Source of the DNA: Cytospora piceicola
Taxonomy: Eukaryota; Ascomycota; Sordariomycetes; Diaporthales; Cytosporaceae
Length of the DNA stretch: 64,000 nucleotides
NCBI GenBank assembly: GCA_023375675.1
Contig: JALQBC010000017.1
Coordinates: 372,001 to 436,000, forward strand
Direction of reading: 5' to 3'
Shown here piece by piece: positions 46,678-58,799 of the stretch. Positions within the stretch are counted from its first letter, which is position 1; each line of letters starts with the position of its first letter. The notes beneath the pieces are model-generated. The model saw only the letters and a list, made by a program, of their open reading frames with translations. It was not told the origin of the DNA and ran no database searches. A program made the translations under genes and the position numbers.

Positions 46678-47793
46678 TCACGATGCAGAACCCTCACCCA
46701 ACTCGAGCGAGTGCTGGGAGAAGAACTGCACAAGATGCTGGCTGGTGAAGTTGAAGTTGGCCGTATGATTAGGCCGTCCAGCCAAGTCCAGACCGAGCGT
46801 CGTCGGCCACGCATGCCCCAAGCCCTGAATGCTCAACGCCCTCACCTCGGCACCGGGGCAGTCCCAGACCTCCTCCCACGCGCCCTCGTGGACCTCCTCC
46901 ACGCTGTCGGGCCGCGCCAGCTCCCCGAGGTACCCGCCCTTGGCACAGCCGTTCCTCTCGGCCCACTGCCGCCTCCAGACCCTGACGTCCGGCTCGGGCC
47001 CAAAGCTCCCCTCCTCAGGCGTCCGGCCGTAGAAGGGCGTGATGACGTCCTCGACCCCGTGGACGTGGAAGATGGGCACCGGCCTGGACGGGGTACAGTT
47101 GTGGAAGGCGTAGGTCCCCTGGTACAGCGCCGGGCTGACGGGGGCAAAGGCCGCGATGACGGCCGAGGTGTCGGGGCGGCACGCCAGGAGCGCGGTGAAG
47201 CCGCCGCCGTTGGACTTGCCGCAGGCGTAGACGCGGGCCCGGTCGACGGTGTAGGCCGCCGAGACGGCGGATATGATGTCGTGGACGTAGGCGATGTCGT
47301 CGACCGTGGCGTTCTCGTAGGGGGCGCCCTTCCAGATGTGCCGCATGTGCCACTCGGTGTTGTTCACGCCCTGCGCGTAGACGGTGAGGAAGGGCTTGCC
47401 GGCGATGCGGAGGGCCGGGTCCGAGAGCTCGGTGATGCGCTGTTGCTTCTCGCTGAAGCCGCCGGCTGGTTTTGGGGGTTAGTATTGTGTTGTGCCGTAT
47501 ATTGCGTGAGTTGGAGCTTTGTCTGGTGAGACTGTGGCGTTCTCCAGGGCGTGATGCTACTAACCTCCGTGGAAGGAGAGGACTAGTGGATGCGGTTCTC
47601 CATGTTCGTAGCCAGCTGGCACATTCAGGAGAAACGTGCGCTCAGTGGGAAGGGTGTAGGGGACATTCCCTGTCTGAGGAACTTTGGCGACAGTATCGGT
47701 CAATACAATCTGCGAGGCCCCCGTCAAGCCGGCATGTAATGCTAAGAGGCCGGGAACGATGAAGTTCCTCATATAAGCAACCATTTTGAACAC
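46678..47793 (-). CDS. secreted CE1 / PHB-depolymerase-like esterase
   Basis: Two exons, 47793..47565 and 47465..46678, give 338 residues. The donor GTTAGT and acceptor CCAG restore SFHGAGGFSEKQQR. A signal peptide spans about MVAYMRNFIVPGLLALHAG and the following TGAS. The fold markers are the oxyanion region LVLSFHGAGG, nucleophile ACGKSNGGGF (GxSxG, Ser near residue 180) and the acid in FHVHGVEDVITPFYG. The histidine is in IQGLGHAWP. Family members include PHB depolymerases, LpqC proteins, acetylxylan esterases and feruloyl esterases, so the likely role is hydrolysis of esters on plant cell-wall polysaccharides outside the cell. The exact substrate cannot be read from sequence. No carbohydrate-binding module is present. 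Several NxT/S sites (NNT, NAT, NHT, NFT) fit secretion. Confidence 0.87.
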
Positions 47794-48307
47794 CTGGGCA
47801 GTGAGACACTATAATAGCATAAGACAGACTGGATACTGTCGAATAGTCCCAAACGAAGAGAACTCGGAAGAGAACCGCCAATATCAGTGATAGCGTGCTT
47901 TACCGTATATGTACGTAACGTAACAGCGCCGGGGATACCGGTACCTAACGTGGTGATGGATGGGGAGGAGGAGGGGCTTTGCTTATCACGTAAGTTGGGA
48001 CGCTCAATGGTATGCGCCGAAGCCGGCTGGCCAGTGAATTTTGAGAATAAGACTTGGGACCCATTTTCATATCCTTGTCCCTTTCAGTTTTCTGATTCTA
48101 AGTTTACCCAAGACCTCAAGTGCTCAATATTCACACATATACTCTGCGCTAGCCGTCCTTCAACCTTGGCAGTGCATATGTTACTATAATTAGCTGACTC
48201 CGGGGAGAGAAGAATTATTCCATAAAACTCTCTGATGAACCTTTTTTGTTCATAAATAACATCCGCTTAATGATTTCTACAGATTCTACTCTACTAAGAC
48301 TGTACGC
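47794..48307. other. intergenic, no gene seen
   Basis: 5' flank of the esterase and 3' flank of the OPT gene. No protein-like frame is visible. Confidence 0.5.
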
Positions 48308-50953
48308 TCAAAATTGACCCGGCCCCTTGCCGAAATATCCAATATCAGGGACAGACAGCCAAGGCACCGAGTTGGCATCGTCCGTATCAGAACCAACATT
48401 GTTCCCCCACCAGCTGAGAGTAATATTGTTATAACTCAGAGCAAAGAAGATGATGATGGTAGCGACGGCCGTTCCCGTGTCCATCGCCGCCTGCAGCAGA
48501 TAATTGTACCGCTTCCACCAGTCGAATGCCCTCTTCCTGATCAAGTAGTTAAAGAGGTACCCAAATATGAACCACAGCGAGTACTGCGTCGTGTTAGCCG
48601 GGGGGATGTTCCCGGCGGCGTTGAAGAAGATGGGCACATTGACGTATCGCACCCAGCTGTTTGGGTACCGCCGGTAGATCAGGTAGACGAGGACGGTGAC
48701 GACGGGCCCGATCAGGAAGAAGTACATGGTGGCGTTGTACACCTGGCCGGCCTGGAACAGGCGCTGGGGACCGACGGTGCCCCAGATCAGGGATGCGTTG
48801 TACACGACCTTGGATCCGGCACAGGTGAAGCGCTGCTTGTTGTCTGATTCGCAGAGGTTGGGGATGTGGCCCATCATCCAGCGGAGGACTGCCACGGGAG
48901 TGTCAGCTCGGCTCAGGTTACACATATGAGTTGCAGCAAAGGGCAGGATTATTGTGCTTACCTCCGGTCTGGGTCGCGGTCGCGAGGATGGACGAGTAGA
49001 TCTGCCCGACGAACAGGACTCTGGGCGGGATCTTCATGTACTGTCCCAGCTTCAGGTCTTGGGCAAAATCCATGCCGTGCTTGACCGAGTTGTAGCCGTA
49101 ACACTTGACCATCATGTTGGCGATGGGCTTTCCGGGCCAGGCGTATCCGGCGATGAGTTCCGTGATGATGTTGAGGAAGCTGTGATATTCAGTCAGTAAT
49201 GCGCTTGTGTGTGTGCCCGTTCAGCTCGCAGGGATTTCCAGCAACTTACATCCTTTGGTTCGTCGTGCCCTCCAGAATGCCCTCCGGCACGATCAACAAC
49301 ACGCCCATGCCACAGCACACCACGATGAAACCCCAGACAGGCAGCCCGGACTCCCAGTACCTCACACTCATGATCCCGAGCCCGATGACCACGACGCTGA
49401 GCACCGCGTACCACCAGTCCGGGACCTCCTTGTAGTTGTTCATCAGCCGCTTGTGGACATCCTCGCCGCCGTGCCTCGAGTTCTTGAACTTGGCCCAGAT
49501 CTCGGCGCCGTTGTACAGGTACGTGTGCACCACGATGGCCGTCACCGCGGCGAAGGACAGCGCGTACGTGAGGGAGTAGGACATGGAGATGTACATGGGC
49601 GAGTACTGCTCGTACTTCTCCAGGACGAAGTCGAGGTTCTCGTCCACGACGCGCGTGATGTTGTACTTGGCCCCGGTGTTGTCGAAGGTGCCCGAGGACA
49701 GGAGCGGCAGGTAGGCGCTCCGCCAGACGTTGGTGTAGTACAGGATGGGCGAGAGGAACAGGTAGAAGAAGACGACGACGGCGAAGGCGTTGCAGGTGAT
49801 GTAGAAGGGCGTGGTCAGGGGCGTGCCGGCGTAGGTGATCTGGGTCCAGTCTATGCTGAGGGGCAGCAGGCCCAGGCCCGAGTTCATGCCGAAGATGGTG
49901 TTGACCTTCTGGTTGTGCGGGGCGATCCATGTGGCGAAGGCGAAGGTGCCCAGGCTGGTCCAGATGTAGTCCGGGAACCAGAACAGCACGAAGGCGAAGA
50001 GGGTGAAGTAGCCGAAGAAGCGGTACCGCGTCATGGTCCAGCCGTTGGCGGGCGCGTTGTCCTGGGTCTCGTGCAGGGACCGGAAGAGGACGGTCGAGGG
50101 CAGCGCCGCCGGCCAGATGAGCGCCGCCGGGTAGACGAGCCACCTCCTCGCCATGCCGGCCAGGCCGAAGCCGAGCATCTGTGTCGTCAGCAGGAAGAGG
50201 AACGAGAAGCCGGCTCCGTAGTCCCGGCCCCAGTACACGGGGCTCGTGATTGCCACGAGCGTTCCGCTGGCGTACGCCAAGCTGGCGCTGATGTTGACGC
50301 AGATAACGATGAGGGCATGTTCCTTGATGTTGAAGCGGCCGGGGTTGATGTCGAAGGAGAGCTTGCCCAGGGGGAGCCGCCAGCGGGGGAGTCGTTCCCA
50401 TGCTCGGCCGATGGGGAAGACGAGCAGTTGGGCTACGACGTAGCCGATAGACAGGGATGGGTATCGTAGACCGAAGAATTGGTTTGCGCCGGCAAAGACG
50501 ATAACGAACACAGTCGTAAGGAACCAGGCGCGGAAAGCTGTCGAGGGGGAGTCAGTCATGTACATATGTACACGGCGACAGGCATGGTCTGGATCCAAGG
50601 GGTTCTTACTATTACATTGCAGGCTTGGATCATCTGTGTTGGGCACACAGGCCGCTACTTCGGGGACTGGCCATATTGTCAATTTGTCGCTGTCTTGAAT
50701 CCGGGATCCGATTCTCTGCCGGGCACTTACAAGGAGATTGGTCGCCCTCGACGCTCCATTTGAAGGCCTCTACCGGTGTCAACTCTGTCGCTTCGGCCCT
50801 GTCCAAGGCCATGCGCTTGCTCTCCTCATCCGAGTTCTCTTCCACATCTGAGGATGCGTCCGCCTGAACGATGCTGTCCTTCTTCTCGTCGACGGGCTGG
50901 CTATCGGCTGCGGCAGGGCTCTCTGAGCCGACCTGATGGATCTCGGTGGCCAT
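48308..50953 (-). CDS. oligopeptide transporter (OPT family)
   Basis: Five exons, 50953..50731, 50666..50610, 50537..49250, 49179..48962 and 48888..48308, give 788 residues. All introns are GT-AG and phase-consistent. The cytosolic N-terminus is acidic. The OPT signature begins at [26 protein letters not shown]. Next come [20 protein letters not shown] and the hallmark [20 protein letters not shown] (NPG-FN-KEH). Later segments include [40 protein letters not shown] and the C-terminal [20 protein letters not shown]. The protein would have 12-16 membrane helices and import tetra-/pentapeptides, glutathione or metal-chelate peptides with protons across the plasma membrane. Which substrate is used is unknown. 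Exon 2 is only 57 nt and carries the conserved Pro-Glu-Val start of the domain. Confidence 0.93.
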
Positions 50954-52864
50954 GGTGACGGACAACTGCCTCCCGGGCAGAAGAGTGAGATAAGGCCCGG
51001 AATGAGTATGTGGGAAATAGTGTCCGGGTAGCGTGGATCGTAGGCAAGATGAGCGCAAGGAAGGGAAAACCCGTGTGGTTAGACGTTGGGTATATAATTA
51101 TATCCAAGGAGTTATTTCCCCCGTACGCGTACTGCCGTATCCATAGATGCATGCATCGTTACATACCTCGGAGCCCCTGCATTTTGCTCCAAGCTCCATA
51201 ACATCCATCATGGCATCATTGGCCACCACAAAGACGTGAGATATGGTCGGCATGATAAGCCAGGGAGGGAATTGTCAGTCTGGATCTTGACCGATACAGA
51301 ACCCAACAGCGAGCGTCGTAGATGTGTGGAGTAGTATGCGGGCGGGGCCGACTCTCTTCGAGACAGGTTCTTGACGATAACGCGTGGATACGACATCACT
51401 GATCGAGATCTTTATCCCATTTCAGACGTTGGGATCAATAGATCCAGGCCAACGGGAGTTTTGAATAACAAATCTTCCCCAGTATTCGGATCGACCAGGA
51501 TCCATACTTCCAATATATTGTATTTGAGGGAGTCGCATCCCTCCCAAGGGGTGATAAGTTTTCCGTGAAAATGACCATTATGATTATTCCCAATGACTTC
51601 CACACGCATCGAGCTAATATTTAGCAACTCTAGGCTTTGACTCCGTGAGTAGTGGTGGAACAAAGCTGATAATCTGTGCTTGCCATGGTTCGATAATGTT
51701 CCAACGGGCCCTTTCGACGTTCATCAGCGTTCAAAGGATGGAAGTGGACCGAGCAGGAGAAGAGTCGTAAAGATCAGCCGTCGGGAACTAAAACCCATGT
51801 CGGTTGTTTGCTGGGTCACCTTGGACTTGACGTGACCAAAGTCCGCAACTGAACCATGTCTGTCGTCGTATGAAACGTAATAGAATGCAGTTCAAGGGAT
51901 GTTGAAGGATTGCACGCCGAACGTATCCGCAATGGCGCAAGAAGGCAGGGTTTTGCCCTATGACTCGATAACATGTTATGGTATGTCGCCGTATCCGGGA
52001 TGTGATTGAAAGACTGGGGACAAAATTCGACACAACCTATTGTGATCCGAGAAACATCATAATAAATAATTGTCTATACTTCACCTTCAATGTTGTAATG
52101 TATGTCAGGACTTTTTAAATTCAGGCCTAGAATTGCCACTTGATTACAAGACAACATTCAAAGCCCGAATATGAATACGTGAACATCAATACCTAATATG
52201 TCAAGTAGATGGAGGAGGAAGAACAAGAAGAAGAAGAAGAAAAAAAGAAACCATTCAATGTTAAAGGATGAACATTGCATCGTTTCAATAACCCTCGAGA
52301 GGTTCCTCAACTGTTGAGGCAAGGGAAGTAAAACCTTCCCAAGGGGAGAAGCAGTGGAACGATAAAAGGAGAGAATTGCTAAGGACTTGCTTGTGAGACA
52401 AATCATACACCTTGATGATACAGAATAACCTAAGGCCTCGTAGCAGCGAGGAGGTGACACCAGAACGCGCAACTACAGTTAAAACCTTCAAAGTTCATCC
52501 CGTAAGTATAACTTTCTCCAAGGTTTCCTCCAGATAACTGGCATGGACAGTGCTTTCATGTCCAATATTATATGTCAAGCCTAAGGTTGATGATATTGGT
52601 TCCTATGAAGATATTCAACTTTCTATCAGCTACAATAATATCAAGCACCTGACATTGAACCAATCTTTGGACCCAAGCTGTATCAGTTGGATTTCATCAA
52701 CCAGGTAGACGGGAACATTGGGTATCAACTTGATTATGATATAATAGTTGTTGGGACGGATATCAGCTGTGTCCAGTCCAATTCAACAGCTTTGATCCTC
52801 TTCGAAGACTATAAGCAATATTCCTTCCTTGCGCTGCCGTCTCCGAACCCCCACCCCCACCCCC
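50954..52864. other. intergenic region of 1.9 kb
   Basis: No gene can be supported. It includes the OPT promoter at its left. A purine run of GAAGAA type at about 52208-52250 and a (CCCCCA)-type run at about 52848-52866 lie at its right. Confidence 0.5.
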
Positions 52865-54076
52865 CTAGAATGTACTCAAGTCATACGTAGCAAACATGAC
52901 ACTCGGCTGCGTGCTCGGATCATAATACCAATAATCCGTGGTCAGCCCCCACTGCGGGTTGTTCACCGAGTCGATCAGCCCCTGCGTCTCGACGACCAGG
53001 CACCCGTACTTGTTCACGTACTTGGCGCCGCCGCCCGCGGCGCCCACGTTCCGCGCGACCTGGCTCGGCTTGACGGGGATGGTGCCGTTCTGGCCGTTGC
53101 AGCTGTAGATCTGCAGGCCCTGCTGGTTCGTCGACACGTCCAGCCGGATGCCCGTGGTGGCGGACCAGAGCGACAGCACGGGGAAGTTGGACGCCGTGAG
53201 GCCGGTGCCGTACGGCCGGTCCAGCACGAAGGCGTTGTCGTAGCCCGTGCACCCGCCGCCGCAGTAGCCCGCGGCGGCGCCGATGTCCGCGCCGACGAGC
53301 TTGGGCGCGGTGAAGTCGAGGGGCGGGTGCGAGGCCACCGTCTCGATGGTCCCGTCGGGCACGAGGATGCTGTCCACGCCGATGTACCGCGCCGAGTAGG
53401 GCATCCAGAGCGTCGTGTCGTTGAGGATGGTCTCTTCCTTCCAGGCGTTGAGGTTCCAGTAGATGTGGTTCGCCAGCATGATGGGCGTGGGCTTGTCGAG
53501 GGCAAGGGAGGTGGTCTTCATGGTCAGGCGGGGGTGAATCGTGCCCCAGGCGGAGCCCTGGATGGTATTGCTGACGGTGTATGTCGCGTGTGTGAGCACC
53601 GTCCCGGGGAATCCCTCGTACGCGTCATCGAGGAGTGTGAAGGTGATGGACTCATTGGTATATGAGGTCACGGTCCAGTTGCGCTGATCGTATCCAACGT
53701 CGCCACCATGGAGCGTGTCGTGGCCAGAATTCTCGTTCTCGGGAATATTCGAGGTCTCGCCGTCGATAGCAAAGGTTCCGTTCTTGATCCGGTTGGCGAA
53801 GCGGCCGACGACAGAACCGAAATTGGTGTGATTCGTTGCCGTGTCAACGGGGTACTGGCTCGTCTCGTCATAGCCTGCCACTACATCCTGGAAAGCGCCA
53901 TCTCGATCCGGTACGAGGAGGTGTGTAAGCCGTGCACCGTAGGGGGTGAAGACTGCCGTGATGTTGTCTGCCGTGAGGGTATACGAGGCCAGAGGCCCGG
54001 ATGTGGTTGTTGTTTGTGCATGGGCAGCGTGGAGGAACACCGCGGAGCAGAGAAGCGCCAGGTTCGAAGTCAACAT
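52865..54076 (-). CDS. secreted aldose 1-epimerase (galactose mutarotase-like)
   Basis: Single exon, 403 residues, with signal peptide MLTSNLALLCSAVFLHAAHA. The mutarotase fold is marked by YGARLTHLLVPDRDGAFQDV near the N-terminus and GSVVGRFANRIKNGTF (family N-R-I). HGGDVGYDQRNW and FTLLDDAYEGFPG follow. NHIYWNLNAW holds the catalytic His, GYDNAFVLDR the conserved Asp, and LVVETQGLIDSVN the catalytic Glu. It interconverts alpha and beta anomers of galactose or related sugars. Secreted forms are frequent in plant-associated fungi and presumably act on wall-derived sugars outside the cell. The length exceeds the usual 340-360 by about 45 residues, mainly the signal peptide and insertions. Many NxT/S sites fit secretion. 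Confidence 0.92.
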   Translation of the reverse strand: MLTSNLALLCSAVFLHAAHAQTTTTSGPLASYTLTADNITAVFTPYGARLTHLLVPDRDGAFQDVVAGYDETSQYPVDTATNHTNFGSVVGRFANRIKNGTFAIDGETSNIPENENSGHDTLHGGDVGYDQRNWTVTSYTNESITFTLLDDAYEGFPGTVLTHATYTVSNTIQGSAWGTIHPRLTMKTTSLALDKPTPIMLANHIYWNLNAWKEETILNDTTLWMPYSARYIGVDSILVPDGTIETVASHPPLDFTAPKLVGADIGAAAGYCGGGCTGYDNAFVLDRPYGTGLTASNFPVLSLWSATTGIRLDVSTNQQGLQIYSCNGQNGTIPVKPSQVARNVGAAGGGAKYVNKYGCLVVETQGLIDSVNNPQWGLTTDYWYYDPSTQPSVMFATYDLSTF

Positions 54077-55308
54077 CTTGACGAAGCTGGGAATGTGGAC
54101 TGGGCTGGCAGCTTTAGTGAATCCAAGTTGAGGGGGTAAAGGTGCACAGCTCCTGTGGCAGGTCGCGGACTTGGGAGGGGCGCCACGTTCTTATGGGTTC
54201 GGTTCTGTGTCTATAGGGCAGTGACTTCATCCACATCTGCAGCCGTCGATCATGCTAGAAGGGGCATCCTCATCAACAAAGAACCCAACATCACCAGAGT
54301 ACCTACGGACTAGGACTACTATGATATAGTAAATGAGGGGTCAAGTAGCCCTGTCCCTGTCGATCCGTCCGTCCAAAGCAGTCAAGTAAGCAGCTGCTGC
54401 TGCTCACACGAGCCCAAGAGGATCCGATGTAGCCGTTCAGGCGTTGTCTTGCATGCAGTGGCCCGAGAGCATGGTTCGTTCCAAGGCAAAGAACACGTCC
54501 GGTGATCACCGCCTTTACCCAGGACAGGCATTGTCGACATGGATCTGGATGTTGTTGGGGGACTTGTATTGCATAGTACGGTGACGGGGTGCGTCGGGCC
54601 AGGCGAGGCCGAGACATGGGATGCAACGTCATTCGAGCGGCTATGGAAAAAAGGCCTGATCGAGACAGAAAAGTTGACAGGGCCTCACGATGTGATGTAA
54701 TTGTAATTGAGGCCAAAGACAATAAACACATACATACTTACATACATACAATTACCTAGAAAGAATGCTAGCCCAAAGTGACCCTGTAAAATGCGGGGAA
54801 AGACTGCATAAACTGCGGGGAAGCGCGGAGAACCTTGTCAGTCCAAACGTGCAAATGTCCCATCGCATTCTGCCATTTCATTCCAATTCCCGGAAAGGAT
54901 GATCACTCACTTACTCACTCACTCACTCATGTCACTCACTCACTCATGTCACTCACTCACTCAGGTCACTCACTCACTCTCTCCCTTGCCAGAGCCACCT
55001 GACAACAGCCAATGGCCCAAAACTGCCTGACCCGTCTGTCACCGTCATTGCTGCGGCTCGTTAGTTGCCTCTCCGGATAACATGAACATGGTGGGATTCA
55101 AGACTTGTGGTCGTATTATCCTGGTGCCCCATTTCCACACGCCCATCCGTCTAATAATAAAATAAAGACAAAAGTCAACATGGCAAGCATAGTCATGACT
55201 CTTGCCACCGTGACATGATATTCATGATCCACGCAGGCTGATCCCGTCAGCCCGAAGCGAACACCAAACCACCCATCCCCAGACCGAAAAAAGCAACTGG
55301 CCATAGGA
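54077..55308. other. intergenic, no gene seen
   Basis: Flanks of the epimerase (5') and the Mtc1-like gene (3'). It contains the ACTC repeat listed separately. Confidence 0.5.
54904..54979 (+). repeat. ACTC microsatellite, interrupted
   Basis: Runs of CACTCACT are broken by two ATGTC and one AGGTC units. Confidence 0.85.
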
Positions 55309-57531
55309 TTAGATGACGCCAGCCCTGGCAGCCTCACCACCTCCCTCAGCCACGACATCCTCCACCCTCCTCTTTCCCTTGCCAATACCACCCTCGCCTA
55401 CACCCATACGCCTAGCCACATATCTCTGAGCAACCACGCCCGTAGCCAGGGTGAGGACCTCCTCGACCCACTCGGCCACCCATTCACGAGGGTCAACACC
55501 ACCGCTCTCAACTATATCGCGGATCTCCTCTGGCACGCTTTCCACCTCGCCCCGACCGCTGCCATCGTTGCTGCTAGCAGGCGTCAATGGGCTCGGGGCG
55601 TCCAGCCAGCGCACCCACCGGGCGGGGACAGCCTGGCTGACTGCGCTGTACTGGATCTCGTGGACAGGATCGAGGATGAAGACAGCGAAGCAGACCTGCT
55701 CGTCGTTGCTGTCCTCCTCGAGCACGGCAGACGACTCCTTCTCCTTCTCGGAGGACGCCGTGCCGGCGAAAAGCTCCTTGTCCTCGTCCGTCAGGATGGC
55801 CTGCACGGCGAGGAAGAGGTCGGAGCTGCGGACAGGGTTGCTCTCGCTGACCGGCTCAATGGCCCGTGCCCTGGCCCCTTCGACGCCGCCCGAGGATGCG
55901 AAATACTCGGTGCTATAAGCATCGGCGCTGGCGCGGCAGAGCTTCGTGCCTTCGGTGAGGCCCTTGATCAGGCCAATCTCGCGGTGCGAGCCGACGTCCC
56001 GCCACCAGGGCCCGTCGCGCCAGCCGGCTGCGCTGTGGCCGCCGGAGAAGAAGCCGTTGTTCTCGTTCGAGGGCGACTTGATGGTGTTCTCGTGCCCGCG
56101 TTGAACCACCATCAGGTCTCCGCCCTCAACCTGGGCCATGACGCGGCTGAAGACGCCGTATATGAGAGGGTCGAGTGATGGGTAACCGACAAGATCGTGG
56201 GTGATGTGGATGAGGAGTCGCTCGTGTTGCGAGATCGGGGGTGCCAGAGTGTTCATGATGTTGGTCAGGGTGGGAAGTGCTCTGTGAGCAAGGCCATCAC
56301 CTGGGCGAAAATATTAGCTTTGAATGCTCGACACGCTGGGCTTGAATAGCGCATTGAATGCAGATCTTGGTCATAATCGCACATAATAGAAGTAAAAGGG
56401 GAACTGGGCTTCGCAAGTGAAAAACTCGACTAAGACTCTAAGCTCACTTGAGCAACGCCCGTTGGAGCCAGATATGTTCCTTCGGTCACTACAGCCTCAA
56501 GCATGCCCGTACGTCGCTTGCGACTTGCAAACAACGGTCATGATGTCGGTACTTTCCACAGAATGAGTGCCATAGTGATTTGCTCCAGCCACTGGGCTCA
56601 GCAAAGGAAGATCGGGAGTTAATCGGGGATTATCAGCCCCAGCCTCCTGAACTGGGAAATCTTTGCGACTCTGCCCAAATTCTGCAGGCCAAGACTACTT
56701 GTGAGCTCTTCAAGCAAGTATCCGATCTCCTGGCCGCTCATGACCGTTCATAGCCCGTCCGTTGCGCGGCCCGTCGAGGAAGCTTGTGTAACACTTCGTC
56801 GTGCTCCGTTCCTACATCCACCTCTCCCTCTCTTCCAAAAGTAAAGAATGAAACAGAAAGAAAAGAAGAAGGGGAAAAAGAGAAAATAAGGGAATCGTTT
56901 AAGTGGTTTTGTAACAACTTAAGACACAAAGAATCCCTGCCAACTTACCCAAGCCCTTGAGAGCTCCAACGTTCCCTCGCATCTGTTCGGCCCACCTCTT
57001 GGCTTCCTCGTTTTGCTGTATCTCCTTGACAGCTGCCTCGGCCTGTTTCATAGCCGCCGTGGCAGTCGACAGGATACCACCCCATGATCCACCCCACCAG
57101 CCACCGCCTGCTTCCGCCGTATTTTGTTGCTGCTCGACAGTGCCCTTTGTCTTCTCGGTCTCCTGCAGCTCGGACGATGTGGCGCTGGGCGTGAAGCTCG
57201 CGTGGAAGGACCGGGCGCTCTCGCCGGACTGTCGTGGTAGGTTGGGCTTTGGTCCGTCGACGGATGGGCGGGCGGCCTCTGTGGTGGGCGTTCCGGATCG
57301 CTTGGCCGGCTTCGCGCTCTCCCTGAGGCGCGGGGTGTGTGGCCGCGAGGGTGTCTTCTCCCCCAGCTCGTTCTCCAGCTCGGCGAGGATGTCGTCGCCC
57401 GGCTTGGGCTTCGCGCTCCCGGGCGTCTTGGGCGCCGGCTTCTTGTGGGCAGCTGCGTCGTCGCCGATGCCCTCGAAGAGCTCGTCGATCTCGGCGGCGG
57501 CGGAGGACTTGGAGCCGCGCTTGCTTGCCAT
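55309..57531 (-). CDS. MTC1: Mtc1 family protein (maintenance of telomere capping 1-like)
   Basis: Two exons, 57531..56949 and 56300..55309, give 524 residues. The GTAAGT donor and CCCAG acceptor join as KGLGDGLAHRALPTLTNIMN. The N-terminus is a charged disordered region with DELFEGIGDD. Then come GGWWGGSWGGILSTATAAMKQAEAAVKEIQ, listed here as positions about 150-180, and the conserved MNTLAPPISQHERLLIHITHDL. Middle motifs are DLFLAVQAIL and VCFAVFILDPVHEIQYSAVSQ. The C-terminal block is WVAEWVEEVLTLATGVVAQRY. This pattern is that of the fungal Mtc1/DUF5427 family. Yeast Mtc1 is an ER/Golgi-linked protein genetically tied to telomere capping and vesicle traffic, and its biochemical role is not established. 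The single intron is about 648 nt, very long for this genome. Confidence 0.85.
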
Positions 57532-58799
57532 CGTGTGTGGACCTGGTTGTTGTCGTCGACTGATACTGGATAAGGAGTGGTGGATTAGGGTTTAGGTCTA
57601 GGTGACCCGACCGTGATCAGACTTGTGCGTATTACAGTGATCAAAGGCAGGTAAGAAGCTGTATATGTCGTGATCTTAGAGTGGCTCGAGTCCTCTCTCT
57701 TGCTGTGTGTTGAGGGTTGAGGGTTGAGGATGGATGGATGGATGGATGTGATGTTATCTAGTACACAGTAGCTAGGTAGTTTTGGCGCACGTTCCACCTT
57801 GCAGTACGTCAGTTCTCCCAGTCACTTTACTTTACTTTACTGGTGAAGCGGGTCTCACCTCAAAAAACGGGCTAGACTGAGGCTAGAAGAAAACGGTAAA
57901 CAATGATTGGCTGAAACGGACAGCGGGAGGGCCGGAAGTACGTACCTCTGTACCTTTATAGGTACCTAGGTACCCTGGTACGTAGGTACGTAGGTACGTA
58001 GGTACGTAGGTACCTCTGAATCTTGTATCCACGGCTCTCCCCTTTGGCGGCAGTGTGGCCCGAGCGTCTGGGGCTTGGCTTATTGGCTGATTGGCAGACG
58101 CAGAGGCAGAAGAAGTTGTGAGTGCAGGGTCGGTCATTCATGACAAGGCATGGTGACCTGCCAAAAAATCGAATCCGTCCTCATCAGAGTTCAACCACCA
58201 GCAGCAGTCCCCCATTTCGCATTCTGATATTGGCACTTCTTGCTATTGGGAACTGTCCAAAACACACGGCAGTCAATTCTTATTTACTTCGACAGTGTCC
58301 TGCTTGAAAGTCTGGATTTATTTGAGGTGCGTATGACGGCCCCTTTGACGGGGCTTTCAGTAAGGGGTGCTGGCTGCACTGAGGCGCTGCGCTGCGCTGC
58401 GCTGCGCTGCACACTGCACATTACACACAGCACACAGCACACTGAACACAGGTGTGGTTGGTGGCCACACACAGCCATGTCATCTCAACTTCTATTTTCA
58501 TCTGACACGTAAATACCTACCAAATACACTCACCACTCACTTACTAACATCACACTACAACTACACGCTACACATATACTCACACACACACACACACACC
58601 CTTGCTCACTCTATCACCCATTCCAGCCTCGTCTTCTACACCACATACAATACCTAACAACCCCCCGTCTGGTTATTTTACCATATCTACCGTCAACAAT
58701 ACCGACAGCCTGCTGAATGGGACTGACAATACACTCTGTATAGAAGCAGCGTTACCTGGTATTGTTCCTGCAGCGCGGGGGCGTCTGATTGGCTGCAGG
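57532..58799. other. intergenic, divergent promoter region rich in microsatellites
   Basis: It lies between the divergent Mtc1-like and AT-hook genes. It holds an ATGG repeat (57730-57748), GGTACGTA tandem units, GCGCT units (58383-58409), an ACACAGC run (58412-58440) and a CA run (58578-58600). No gene is seen. Confidence 0.55.
57950..58014 (+). repeat. tandem GGTACGTA repeat within a GGTACC-rich tract
   Basis: Four to five GGTACGTA units follow GGTACCTAGGTACC, a tandem expansion of the dispersed palindromic motif. Confidence 0.85.

Noticed and set aside
46648..47529. 293-codon + strand frame
   Set aside because: It is antisense to the secreted esterase, which has signal peptide and catalytic triad.
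49193..50469. Long open frames of 400 and 420 codons overlapping the OPT gene in other frames
   Set aside because: They are shadows of GC-rich codon bias. The OPT frame has clear family motifs and proper splice sites.
52829..53665. 278-codon + strand frame
   Set aside because: It is antisense to the aldose epimerase and low-complexity (Arg/Val/Ala/Gly).
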